Shown here: piece by piece, positions 32,590 through 40,495 of the stretch
Numbering within the stretch: the stretch's first letter is position 1
Layout of the letters: each line of letters opens with the position of its first letter
Source of the DNA: Hymenobacter sublimis
Lineage (GTDB): Bacteria; Bacteroidota; Bacteroidia; Cytophagales; Hymenobacteraceae
Assembly (NCBI RefSeq): GCF_023101345.1
Contig: NZ_CP095848.1
Coordinates: forward strand, 3,622,001-3,686,000
Length of the DNA: 64,000 bases
Reading direction: 5' to 3'
The notes under the pieces: generated by a model
Told to the model about the DNA's origin: nothing
The model's input: only the letters and a program-made list of their open reading frames with translations
Database searches by the model: none
Position numbers and translations under genes: made by a program

Positions 32590-33262
32590 GCGTGCGATGA
32601 GCGTCGAGACGCTCGATTTTACTTTTCAAAATGGCCCGGGCCCGGGAGTACTGCGACTTGCTGGTGCCCTCGGAAATACCGAGCATGTCGCCAATTTCTT
32701 TGTGCCCGTAGCCTTCAATGGCGAACAGGTTGAACACCATGCGGTAGCGCGGGGCGAGGTCCTGAATCATGTTCAGCATCTCCTCGAAATTGTAATTGGA
32801 AAGCGTAAACTCCTCGCCGGCCAAATCCTCTGGGTACTCGCCCCCGTCGCTGACGGCCACCAGGGGCGCGTTGCGGCGGTGCTGGCGCAGGGCGGCGTTG
32901 ACCATGATACGGCGAATCCAAAATTCCAGCGGACACTCCCGGCGGAAGCTGGCCAAATTTTTAAATACGGTCAAGAAGCCTTCCTGCAGTACGTCCTCGG
33001 CCTCGAAGGTAGTTTGGGCGTAGCGCAGGCACACGGCCATCATGCGGCCGGCAAATCGTTCGTATAAATACTTCTGCATCAATCGGCTACCAGCTAGGCA
33101 ACCATCAATCAGCTCCGAATCTGAGAGCTGGGAAGGCGGGGTCAGGGGGCGCACGGGAGCAGCTAACGACGAGGAGTGGGACTCCGGGCGCGCCGCAGCG
33201 GCGCTACCCGGCAACAGGCTACGCAGCCCGCTCCCTCCCAGCGAGGCCGACAGGGCGCTCAT
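32570..33262 (-). CDS. ECF-type RNA polymerase sigma factor, 230 aa
   Basis: Region 2 is visible as Y-E-R-F-A-G-R-M-M-A-V-C-L-R-Y, A-E-D-V-L-Q-E-G-F-L and F-W-I-R-R-I-M-V-N-A-A-L. Region 4 is A-P-R-Y-R-M-V-F-N-L-F-A-I-E-G-Y-G-H-K-E-I-G-D-M-L with the helix-turn-helix G-I-S-E-G-T-S-K-S-Q-Y-S-R-A-R. A long N-terminal extension of about 45 low-complexity residues precedes region 2; a shorter start is possible. It overlaps the downstream membrane/beta-barrel gene by 20 bases, the usual sigma/anti-sigma arrangement. Confidence 0.93.
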   Translation of the reverse strand: MSALSASLGGSGLRSLLPGSAAAARPESHSSSLAAPVRPLTPPSQLSDSELIDGCLAGSRLMQKYLYERFAGRMMAVCLRYAQTTFEAEDVLQEGFLTVFKNLASFRRECPLEFWIRRIMVNAALRQHRRNAPLVAVSDGGEYPEDLAGEEFTLSNYNFEEMLNMIQDLAPRYRMVFNLFAIEGYGHKEIGDMLGISEGTSKSQYSRARAILKSKIERLDAHRTHGSIRS

Positions 33263-33698
33263 TGGAAGTTCCGGCCCCGGCGGGGTCCGGCGTTACGACG
33301 CTCACCAGCGGCCAGCCCCATCAGGAGCTCGGTTCCGCGCAAGTAAGAATGCTGCATACGTTGCGAAGTCGGATAGAAATAAAGCAGGATACCTTCATTG
33401 TGGAAAGGAAGGCTGTGGTGGTAAGATGCTGCCGCTGTAGGGTAAGGTTGCATTCAGACTGGCCTTTTTTTATAGCCCCGCCTGCCAAGGGAAACCGCAG
33501 AAATATTCCGCTTAAGATAAGCAGATCGGCAACCTATTCCAGCGTTACCATGTAGGTACATATCTTATAAGCGAATACACCGTCTATTGGGCGGGGAAAA
33601 CGCTCACATAGCGGGCGGTAGCCGCGCAGCCAACCGCTTAGTGCCTACTGCTGCTTTACTACTTGTCTTTCGTTTTTCACCTAAAAAACCAACTGCTT
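33263..33698. other. Divergent intergenic region, 436 bases
   Basis: No gene is supported here. It should hold the promoters of the minus-strand sigma gene and of the plus-strand wrbA gene. Short open frames on both strands are low-quality shadows. The right half is less GC-rich. I see no strong hairpin or repeat. Confidence 0.5.
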
Positions 33699-34310
33699 AT
33701 GAAGACGCTCGTGCTGTTTTATTCCACGTATGGTCACGTATACAAGCTGGCGGAAGCCGTGGCGGAAGGCGCCCGGCAGGTTGCCAGCAACGAGGTAGCC
33801 ATCAAGCGGGTGCCCGAAACCCTCCCCCCCGCCCTGCTCGACAAGATTGGCGCTACCCAGGCCCAGAAAGCCTTTGAGCACATTCCGGTGGCCACGCCCG
33901 AGGAGCTGGAACAGTACGACGCCATTATCATTGGGACGCCCACGCGCTACGGCAACGTGTGCGGCCAAATCCAGTCGTTTCTGGATGCTACGGGCGGCCT
34001 CTGGGCCCAGGGCAAGCTGATTGGCAAAGTTGGCGGTGCTTTTGTGAGCACGGCTACTCAGCACGGCGGCCAGGAAACCACCATCCGATCCTTGCACACG
34101 GAGCTGTTGCACCACGGCATGGTCATCGTGGGCTTGCCCTACGCCTGGCAGGGCCAGATGGGCCACGAGGAAGTAACCGGCGGCACTCCTTACGGAGCTA
34201 GCACCGTGGCCGGCGGCCAGGGCGAGCGGCAGCCCAGCGCCAACGAACTGGAAGGCGCCCGTCACCAAGGCCAGCACACTGCCCAGATTGCCAGCAAACT
34301 GGCGAAATAG
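33699..34310 (+). CDS. wrbA: NAD(P)H:quinone oxidoreductase, WrbA type
   Basis: A 203-residue flavodoxin-fold enzyme. The FMN phosphate loop is [13 protein letters not shown] near residues 6-18; the ring-binding loops are [10 protein letters not shown] and [11 protein letters not shown]; and [12 protein letters not shown] is the WrbA signature. It reduces quinones by two electrons and protects against oxidative stress. ATG at 33699 is chosen over an earlier in-frame codon because it begins the first strand. It stands alone and is followed by palindromic element copy 2. Confidence 0.95.
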   Translation: MKTLVLFYSTYGHVYKLAEAVAEGARQVASNEVAIKRVPETLPPALLDKIGATQAQKAFEHIPVATPEELEQYDAIIIGTPTRYGNVCGQIQSFLDATGGLWAQGKLIGKVGGAFVSTATQHGGQETTIRSLHTELLHHGMVIVGLPYAWQGQMGHEEVTGGTPYGASTVAGGQGERQPSANELEGARHQGQHTAQIASKLAK

Positions 34311-34339
34311 TGAATTGGTGAATGAGTGACTGAGTGAAA

Positions 34340-34490
34340 TGTCGTGGCGACGACACCGAGGCCATATTTCCTCTCACTTGCTCGAAGCTTAATAAACCGA
34401 CAAGCCCTTACTTCCAGCGCGGAGGTAAGGGCTTGTCACATTTGGAGGGGTAGCACGTTGGGCAGGCGGATGGCTTCGCGCCGCTTTCCA
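34340..34490. repeat. Dispersed palindromic element, copy 2 (degenerate outer arms)
   Basis: The central hairpin is clear: GACAAGCCCTTACTTCC (34399-34415) pairs with GGAGGTAAGGGCTTGTC (34421-34437) with one mismatch. The outer arms (GTCGTGGCGA at the left, GGATGGCTTCGC at the right) are worn compared with copies 3 and 4. It lies between wrbA and the LytTR gene, which converge on it, and may act as a bidirectional terminator. Confidence 0.75.
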
Positions 34491-34558
34491 GGACACGTTT
34501 CAAGGTGAGGAGTTTCAGCGTAGCTCGGCCTTCTTAACTTGACACCTAACTCAACCAC

Positions 34559-35296
34559 CTACAACAAGTTGTACGCCTTGATGAGGTTGGTGAAAGAATC
34601 CCGGTAGGTGTCGCCGATGGGAAGTAGGCGGCCGGCTACCTGCACTTTGCCCCGCTCCACGTGCTCAATGCGGCTGAGGGCAACGAGGTAGGATTTGTGA
34701 ATGCGCGCAAATCGGTCGGGCGGCAGCACCTCTTCTACCCTCCTGAACGACTGGAGCGTGAGCACCTTACCGGTGGTGGTATAAATCATCAGGTACTCCT
34801 TCATGCCCTCGATGTAGAGAATATCATCGAAAGCCACGCGCTGCAGGCGGTGCTCGTTCTTGACGAACATGGCATCTGGCGCCACGGGGTGAGCCTCCGC
34901 GCTGGCGGCGGGAGGGGCCGCTGCCGGGGCCGGCGCGGGAGCAGCCAAGTGCTGGCGCACCTTCTGCACGGCCTGCACAAACCGCTCAAAGGCAATGGGT
35001 TTCAGTAGGTAGTCAACAGCGTTCAGCTCGTAGCTGCGCACGGCGTACTGGTCGTAAGCGGTAGTAAACACAATGCGCGGACCGGGCTGGGGTAACAGTT
35101 GGGCCAGCTGCACGCCCGTGAGGCGGGGCATGTGAATATCCAGAAACACTACATCCACGGGGTTATCCTGCAGGAAAGCCAGGCCGGCTAGGGCATCGTC
35201 GAACTGTCCTTTTAGCTCCAGGCCCGGCACCTGGGCGCAGTAATCAGCTAGCAGGTCCAGGGCCAGGGGTTCGTCGTCGAGAATAGCGCAGGTCAT
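34559..35296 (-). CDS. LytTR-type response regulator, 245 aa
   Basis: Receiver domain from residue 1 (A-I-L-D-D-E-P) with phospho-acceptor D53 in F-L-D-I-H-M-P, a Pro/Ala-rich linker (about 125-145), then a LytTR DNA-binding domain (D-D-I-L-Y-I-E-G-M-K-E-Y-L, L-Q-S-F-R-R-V-E-E-V-L, R-I-H-K-S-Y-L-V-A-L). It forms a pair with the LytS-like kinase just upstream (35459-36730). A palindrome sits in the gap between the two genes. Such pairs in this phylum control varied envelope functions; the target is not visible here. Confidence 0.95.
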   Translation of the reverse strand: MTCAILDDEPLALDLLADYCAQVPGLELKGQFDDALAGLAFLQDNPVDVVFLDIHMPRLTGVQLAQLLPQPGPRIVFTTAYDQYAVRSYELNAVDYLLKPIAFERFVQAVQKVRQHLAAPAPAPAAAPPAASAEAHPVAPDAMFVKNEHRLQRVAFDDILYIEGMKEYLMIYTTTGKVLTLQSFRRVEEVLPPDRFARIHKSYLVALSRIEHVERGKVQVAGRLLPIGDTYRDSFTNLIKAYNLL

Positions 35297-35324
35297 GGCT
35301 TGGGTAGCTTTGTTAGGGTATGAG

Positions 35325-35446
35325 GGTAGGAGGGTGTGCGGGTATAGGAGTATGGGGGTGCGAGGGATTTAGAGCAGGAAGGTAAGATATGCAGTTCAAC
35401 TCCTACCCTCCTACCCCATACCTTCTTACCCGCACACCCTCCTACC
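35325..35446. repeat. Inverted repeat between the LytS-like and LytTR genes
   Basis: A perfect 20-base inverted repeat (35325-35344 with 35427-35446; core GGAGGGTGTGCGGG) with an 82-base spacer that contains further GGGTA/TACCC-like symmetric words. It nearly fills the 162-base gap inside a two-gene operon. Confidence 0.8.
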
Positions 35447-35458
35447 ACTACAAACAGC

Positions 35459-36730
35459 TTACTGCAGCAGCACCAGCGTAACGAGGTGCTGGCCGGGCGG
35501 GGTTTGCACATCCAGAACGTAGCGGCCGGGGTAGAGCAATTCCAGGCGCCGTCGCAGGTTCACGAGGCCCACGCCGCCGGGCTGCTTGGGTAGCTCCCGC
35601 TCCGCATCGGCGGGCGCTACGTGGTTGAGCACTGAAAACCGCACCAGCCCATCCGAAGCCAGCACCAAGGAGATATGTACGGCCACGGGCCGGGCAGTCA
35701 GGTCGCCGTGCTTAAAGGCGTTTTCCACCAGGGGCATGAGCAGCAGCGGCGCAATCGGGTGGGCGCAATCGGGGGAGGTGCCAGTTACTTCCAGCTGAAT
35801 AGCATCCTGAGCGGAGGCCGGCAGGCGCAGGCGCTGCAGGTCCAGAAAGCTGCGCAGGTGGGCCAGCTCCCGGCTCAGGGGCACGGTATCAGTGCTGCTT
35901 TCATAGAGCAGGTAGCGCATAATTTCGGCCAGGCGCAGTACGGCCTCGGGGGCTTTGTCAGACTTACGGCTGGTGAGCGAGTAGATGTTGTTGAGGGTGT
36001 TGAACAGGAAGTGCGGATTGATTTGGGTTTTGAGCATGGCCAGCTCCGTGAGCAGCTGCTGACGCTCCATTTCGCGGCGGTTGCGCTGCCCCCGAATGTA
36101 GTCGCCAGTGATGCGCAGGGCCGAGCTGCTACCCACGATAAACACCCCAATAATGCCCGCGCTGATGATGCGCATCCAGGTTTCCGGCATCTGAGGGCCC
36201 GACTTCTTGCTTTTCACAATGGTCGTGACGGGCTTTTTTTGGCCCTGGGCGGGGCTGGTAACTCGGTAGGCGGAAATCTGCACGCCTTTGCGCGAGGTTT
36301 GCATGGTGACCCAGCCCACCAGCGCCGCGTAGGGCAGCACCAGCAGGGCAGCTAGCAGCACGTAGTGGACAACCCGGGCCCGGCCTAGGGTGCGCGGAAT
36401 CAGCCAGCGCCAGGTCAGGTAGAACAATAGTGCCCCGCACATATCTTCCAGCAGCAGACGCCCAACCAGGGGTAGTAGCGGCTGCCACTCGGCCGCCGTG
36501 GCTGGAAAGCGGGGCAGCATGGCCACGGTGCCGCTGAGCTTTAGGGCATCGATGCCGGCCAGCCACAGCCACAGGAGCACGTGAATCCAGCGCGGAATAG
36601 GCGTGTCTTCGGAAGCGGCCGACCAGTTGGCCGACCGTAACACTGGCCGCAGGCGCGCCCGCCAGCCAACCCGGGGAAGCACTGATTTTTCGGACAACGG
36701 AGCAGCAACGGGCGCGGACGATACTTCCAT
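35459..36730 (-). CDS. LytS/YehU-type sensor histidine kinase, 423 aa
   Basis: Four membrane segments (about 47-70, 88-108, 120-143, 187-208) are followed by the His_kinase domain with L-K-T-Q-I-N-P-H-F-L-F-N (H240) and an ATPase domain with L-V-E-N-A-F-K-H-G and G-G-V-G-L-V-N-L-R-R-R-L. It should phosphorylate the LytTR regulator encoded next downstream. The frame is open to 36859, but ATG at 36730 removes a poor 43-residue extension. A charged insert rich in K and S (about 163-180) lies between the third and fourth membrane segments. Confidence 0.92.
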   Translation of the reverse strand: MEVSSAPVAAPLSEKSVLPRVGWRARLRPVLRSANWSAASEDTPIPRWIHVLLWLWLAGIDALKLSGTVAMLPRFPATAAEWQPLLPLVGRLLLEDMCGALLFYLTWRWLIPRTLGRARVVHYVLLAALLVLPYAALVGWVTMQTSRKGVQISAYRVTSPAQGQKKPVTTIVKSKKSGPQMPETWMRIISAGIIGVFIVGSSSALRITGDYIRGQRNRREMERQQLLTELAMLKTQINPHFLFNTLNNIYSLTSRKSDKAPEAVLRLAEIMRYLLYESSTDTVPLSRELAHLRSFLDLQRLRLPASAQDAIQLEVTGTSPDCAHPIAPLLLMPLVENAFKHGDLTARPVAVHISLVLASDGLVRFSVLNHVAPADAERELPKQPGGVGLVNLRRRLELLYPGRYVLDVQTPPGQHLVTLVLLQ

Positions 36731-37042
36731 GCTTAAAAATACGCCTTCTGTCCTCCGAAAGCAGCCCTTTTCAATCAACCCGGCACTTACGCCTACCAAC
36801 ACCGGCTGGCACCTGGCCAACCTACTGCCGCACCGCACGGGCCCGCTTTCGGCTACCAACTCATGTGCAGCCTGCTTTTCCTTATGGCCTCATCTGGGGT
36901 AGGGTTTCCTGCAAAACTGGCCGTAAGGCAGCATAAGGAGGCGGCGCAAAAAATATTTTGCGGGGGTTGTAACGAATAAAGCAGCCGCCGGTATTCGGAG
37001 CAGATTCGGTTCTTTCGTCCCGCCGCTTGTTCTGTTCTGCCC
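36731..37042. other. Divergent intergenic region, 312 bases
   Basis: No gene seen. A hairpin CGCAAAA/TTTTGCG with a four-base loop lies at 36945-36962, about 80 bases before the sigma gene start. The region must hold the promoters of the LytS-like gene (minus) and of the ECF sigma gene (plus). Confidence 0.5.
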
Positions 37043-37591
37043 GTGCCTGTTTCTACCTCTCTCAGCGACGAAGACCTCATGCTCCGGGTGCAGGCCGACG
37101 ACCTGGACCAGCTCACGCCGCTGTTTGAGCGTTACCACGGCCCGCTGTTCGGCTTCCTGACTCGCCTTAACCACGGCGACCAGGAAATTGGGCAGGACCT
37201 GACCCAGAACGTATTTCTGCGGGTGCTGAAGTACCGGGCCAGTTTCCGGGCGGGCCTGCGCTTTCGGACGTGGTTGTACCAGCTGGCCCGCCACGTTCAC
37301 GCCGACCACTGGCAACAGCGCCGCCCCGCACCCACCGACCTCCACGACCTGGAGCACACCACGGCCCACGGCCGCGCCGCCCAAGCTCACCTCACGGCCA
37401 CCGATTGCGCCCAGTCGGTGCAGGAGGCCCTGGCCCTGCTTCCCCCGGCCCAACGCGAAATTCTGGACTTACACCGCTTCCAGGGGTTCGACTACGCCGA
37501 GATTGGGCAGATGCTGGGCTGCTCCGAGGGAGCCGCCCGCGTGAAAGCGCACCGCGCCCTAGAGGCCCTGCGCACCTTATACTTTCGCTGA
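37043..37591 (+). CDS. ECF-type RNA polymerase sigma factor, 182 aa
   Basis: Region 2 includes F-E-R-Y-H-G-P-L-F-G-F-L, D-L-T-Q-N-V-F-L-R-V-L and F-R-T-W-L-Y-Q-L-A-R-H-V. Region 4 is L-P-P-A-Q-R-E-I-L-D-L-H-R-F-Q-G-F-D-Y-A-E-I-G-Q-M-L followed by the helix-turn-helix C-S-E-G-A-A-R-V-K-A-H-R-A. The start used is GTG at 37043; ATG at 37079 would cut into region 2. It is the first gene of a plus-strand unit with an anti-sigma factor and two DUF4097-like proteins, which are probable targets and effectors. Confidence 0.92.
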   Translation: MPVSTSLSDEDLMLRVQADDLDQLTPLFERYHGPLFGFLTRLNHGDQEIGQDLTQNVFLRVLKYRASFRAGLRFRTWLYQLARHVHADHWQQRRPAPTDLHDLEHTTAHGRAAQAHLTATDCAQSVQEALALLPPAQREILDLHRFQGFDYAEIGQMLGCSEGAARVKAHRALEALRTLYFR

Positions 37592-37620
37592 TTTTTTGGG
37601 CCCTGGCCGCCCGCTTGTGC

Positions 37621-38490
37621 ATGACTTCTTCCGCTGACAACTTGCTACCCGCTGACTGCGCCCACTGGGAGCCGCTGCTACCCGCCCACGCCGAGCACGC
37701 CCTGCCGCCCACCGACGCTGAGGCCCTGAACGCGCACCTGCGGGAGTGCCCCACCTGCCGGCAGCAGCTCCAGCAGTTACGCACCCTGCTCCACCACCTC
37801 GATGAGTTGCCGGCGCCCGCCCCGCCCCCAGCCCTGCGCGCGAATTTTCTGCAGGCTTTAAACCAGGAAAAGGCTGCTTTGAAGGGAAATGAGCCCGAAG
37901 TAGCGCCGCTCGTGGTAGCTCACTCGGAGAAGGCCGCCGCGGGTGGCACGGTCATTCCGCTGTGGGAAGCGTCGGCGGCGGGGCGCTGGCTGCGGGTAGC
38001 CGCGGCCGTAGCTCTGCTGGCAGTGGGCACGGTGCTGGGGTTGCTGCTGCAGCCGGCGGCCTTGCCGGAGGTAGCAATCCGGCCGGCCCCGGCGCCGGGG
38101 CTAGCCGCTCAGCTTACTACCCTGGCGGGCCAGCCCGCCTCGGCCAACCGCCGCCTGCAGCTGGTTAGTGAAGCCCCCACAACGGTGCAGCCCGGCGACG
38201 CTGCCGTGCAGGTACTCATCACCACTCTCAACGCCGACCCCAACCCGAATGTGCGCTTGGCGGCAGCGGAGGCCCTGTACCACCTGCGCGCCGACCCGCG
38301 CGTGGGGCCCGCTCTGGTGCAGGCCCTACCCAACCAAACCGACCCCAACGTGCAGATTACCCTAATTGAGCTACTGGTGGCCCTGCGCGACAAACGGGCC
38401 CTAGCGCCGCTGGAGCAACTCTCCCGCCAGCCCAACGTGCTGCCCGTAGTGCGCCAGCAGGCCCAGCAAGGCCTAGGTCTACTTATCTGA
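37621..38490 (+). CDS. Zinc-finger anti-sigma factor with periplasmic HEAT repeats, 289 aa
   Basis: The N-terminal domain has the anti-sigma zinc motif H39-x3-C43-x2-C46 in A-H-L-R-E-C-P-T-C-R. One membrane helix follows (about 120-145, L-R-V-A-A-A-V-A-L-L-A-V-G). The C-terminal part (about 195-289) contains HEAT-like repeats: N-V-R-L-A-A-A-E-A-L-Y-H-L and N-V-Q-I-T-L-I-E-L-L-V-A-L. ATG at 37621 lies 29 bases after the sigma stop; the longer frame overlapping the sigma gene is a shadow. It should hold the sigma factor at the membrane and sense envelope state through the HEAT part. Confidence 0.9.
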   Translation: MTSSADNLLPADCAHWEPLLPAHAEHALPPTDAEALNAHLRECPTCRQQLQQLRTLLHHLDELPAPAPPPALRANFLQALNQEKAALKGNEPEVAPLVVAHSEKAAAGGTVIPLWEASAAGRWLRVAAAVALLAVGTVLGLLLQPAALPEVAIRPAPAPGLAAQLTTLAGQPASANRRLQLVSEAPTTVQPGDAAVQVLITTLNADPNPNVRLAAAEALYHLRADPRVGPALVQALPNQTDPNVQITLIELLVALRDKRALAPLEQLSRQPNVLPVVRQQAQQGLGLLI

Positions 38491-38582
38491 TTTTGATCTG
38501 ACCCGTTGCATTGCCGCCCCCTTCCCTGCGTGGGCCCGCGCACCCCGGCGGCAACTTCTTTTTCGCTCATTTTCCCGCTGTT

Positions 38583-39356
38583 ATGAAACGCTCCTTCTTT
38601 TTTAGCCTGCTCCTGCTGACCGGGACGGCCTCTGCCCTACGGGCCCAAGAATATAAAACCCGCTTTCCTACCCGCGACAACCGCCGCATTGTGCTGGAAA
38701 TGCACGGTAGCAACGTGGTAGTGGAAGGCTACGACGGGGATGAAGTGATTATCCGCGGCAACGGCTACCAGGAGCCGCCCAAGCAAGCCGAAGGGCTGCG
38801 GCCCATCTACAATTCAGCCGAAGACAACACCCGCTTGGGCCTGTCGGTGGCAACGCAAGGCAATGTGCTGCGCGTGGTGCAGGCCTCACGCAAGGCCGTC
38901 ACTTACACCCTGCGGGTCCCCCGGCGCACGGCCCTAGTATTCACCGAAACCAACTGGAATGGTAGCGACCTGCGCGTGAGCGGCCTGGCGGGTAGCCTGG
39001 AGCTCAAGATGAAAAACGGGGATGCTACCCTGACCAACGTGACGGGGCCCGTGGTGGGCAACAGCACCAGCGGCGACATCACCGTGCAGTTCGCCTCCCT
39101 GCCAGCCGAGCCCACCGCTTTGTCCTTGGTGAGTGGCAAGCTCGACGTGACCATGCCCGCTGCTTCCAAGGCCAACCTCACGGTGCGGTCTATGTCGGGC
39201 GAGGTGTACACCGACTTCGACCTGAACCCGCGCCCCACGCCCGATGGCCTCACCCGCGTGAGCGGCCAAACCGTGTCGGTACCCCTGAACGGCGGCGGCT
39301 CGAAACTGGCCCTGCACAACATCAGCGGCGACATCTACGTGCGCAAGGCCAAGTAA
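38583..39356 (+). CDS. DUF4097-like secreted beta-helix protein, 257 aa
   Basis: A signal peptide (M-K-R-S-F-F-F-S-L-L-L-L, cleavage after A-L-R-A) is followed by repeated beta-strand turns of the kind G-S-N-V-V-V-E-G-Y, L-R-V-S-G-L-A-G-S-L-E-L-K, G-D-A-T-L-T-N-V-T-G and N-I-S-G-D-I-Y-V-R-K. This matches the DUF4097/adhesin-like family that often follows ECF sigma/anti-sigma genes. ATG at 38583 starts the signal; the upstream frame from 38511 is not used. The molecular function is unknown. Confidence 0.85.
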   Translation: MKRSFFFSLLLLTGTASALRAQEYKTRFPTRDNRRIVLEMHGSNVVVEGYDGDEVIIRGNGYQEPPKQAEGLRPIYNSAEDNTRLGLSVATQGNVLRVVQASRKAVTYTLRVPRRTALVFTETNWNGSDLRVSGLAGSLELKMKNGDATLTNVTGPVVGNSTSGDITVQFASLPAEPTALSLVSGKLDVTMPAASKANLTVRSMSGEVYTDFDLNPRPTPDGLTRVSGQTVSVPLNGGGSKLALHNISGDIYVRKAK

Positions 39357-39535
39357 GTCAGGCCCTACCCTTTGGTCGGCGGCCCAGGTCGGTTACTTCA
39401 TCAGCCGGCTTCTATTCAGTAGCGCAGGGCAGGCAATAGGACGAACCGGCCCTGCCATTTCCCTGGCAAGTAGCCGCCTACTTCCCTCCTACTCACTGCT
39501 TACTGCCAATTCCTCATCCTTACCCAACCCTTATC

Positions 39536-40264
39536 ATGCGCCGTTTACTTCTTTGCTTTTTGACTGTGGGGCTGCTGAGCGGCTCAAGCCGGGCCGTGGC
39601 CCAAACCGTGCTGGAAAAAACCGCCCCCGTGAGCAGCGGTTCGCTGGTAACGCTGGACCTGAAACACGCTACTACTATCCGGGTGCGCCCGGCCTCCGAC
39701 GGGCAGCTGCGGGTGCGGGCCACGGTCAGCATCAACCAGAACAAGCTCAACGATGCCTTCACCATGAGCCTGCAAACTACCGGCAACAATCTGCGGGTAG
39801 TCTCTGACCTGGACGCCAAGCGCCTGGCCCAGGCCCAACCCGGCGACTGCCCCAATGGCAGTACGCTTTACTACGGCAACTGGGACAACACCAAGGGCGG
39901 CGTGCGCGAGGGCCGCGCCGGGGTGTGCGCCGACATTGCCTATGAAATTACAGTGCCGGCCGCTACCAACTTGCGCATCAGCACTATTAGCGGCAACGTA
40001 GACGTGCAGGGCCTTACCGGCGAGCTGAACGCCAATTCCATCAGCGGCTTCGTGGACGTGAGCTGGCCGGCGGCCCGCCCCGCCAGCGTGGCCCTGAAAA
40101 CCATTACCGGCGAAGTGTACACCGACCAGGAAGTAGCCTTCAGCAACCGCCAGCAGAACCCCATTGTCGGGTATGAGGTGAAGGGTGCTTTGGGCGCGGG
40201 CACGGGGCCAACGCTGCGGCTAGAGTCTGTGAGCGGAAACGTTTTTTTCCGGCGGGCCCGGTAG
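39536..40264 (+). CDS. DUF4097-like secreted protein, second copy, 242 aa
   Basis: Signal peptide M-R-R-L-L-L-C-F-L-T-V-G-L-L, cleavage after A-V-A-Q. The mature part resembles the previous gene: G-S-L-V-T-L-D-L-K-H-A-T-T-I, L-R-I-S-T-I-S-G-N-V-D-V-Q-G-L-T-G, I-S-G-F-V-D-V-S-W, T-I-T-G-E-V-Y-T-D and S-V-S-G-N-V-F-F-R-R-A-R. The two probably arose by duplication. It differs in carrying two cysteines (in G-D-C-P-N-G and G-V-C-A-D-I) that may form a disulfide. It lies 179 bases downstream of the first copy. Confidence 0.85.
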   Translation: MRRLLLCFLTVGLLSGSSRAVAQTVLEKTAPVSSGSLVTLDLKHATTIRVRPASDGQLRVRATVSINQNKLNDAFTMSLQTTGNNLRVVSDLDAKRLAQAQPGDCPNGSTLYYGNWDNTKGGVREGRAGVCADIAYEITVPAATNLRISTISGNVDVQGLTGELNANSISGFVDVSWPAARPASVALKTITGEVYTDQEVAFSNRQQNPIVGYEVKGALGAGTGPTLRLESVSGNVFFRRAR

Positions 40265-40454
40265 TAGCGCCCGGTTGCGGGCTGGTTTCTCCATCAACCC
40301 CTCATTTTGCCCTACCAACGCCGTTACATGCGTGGCTAACTGGTTGAGGGGCCGCGCCGTTCGGCCCCAACGGGGTTTGGTTAGAAAAAGCAGCTGTTTC
40401 GGGGGCTAGTCGTCGTGTTGGTTGAATAGCGGCTGCGGGCTATAGCAGGGCCGC

Positions 40455-40462
40455 TACGTTTG
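40455..40462 (+). promoter_or_regulatory. Bacteroidota -7 promoter box (TACGTTTG)
   Basis: Exact TAnnTTTG match 33 bases before the ABC ATPase ATG, suggesting the transporter pair has its own promoter, separate from the sigma/DUF4097 unit. The -33 element is not at the expected spacing. Confidence 0.5.
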
Positions 40463-40495
40463 CTGCCGTCTTCACAGTCATCTGAATTCGGCGCT

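Noticed and set aside
37270..37620. Long N-terminal extension of the anti-sigma gene
   Set aside because: It overlaps the sigma factor gene in another frame and has shadow-type composition; the ATG at 37621 gives a standard zinc-finger start.
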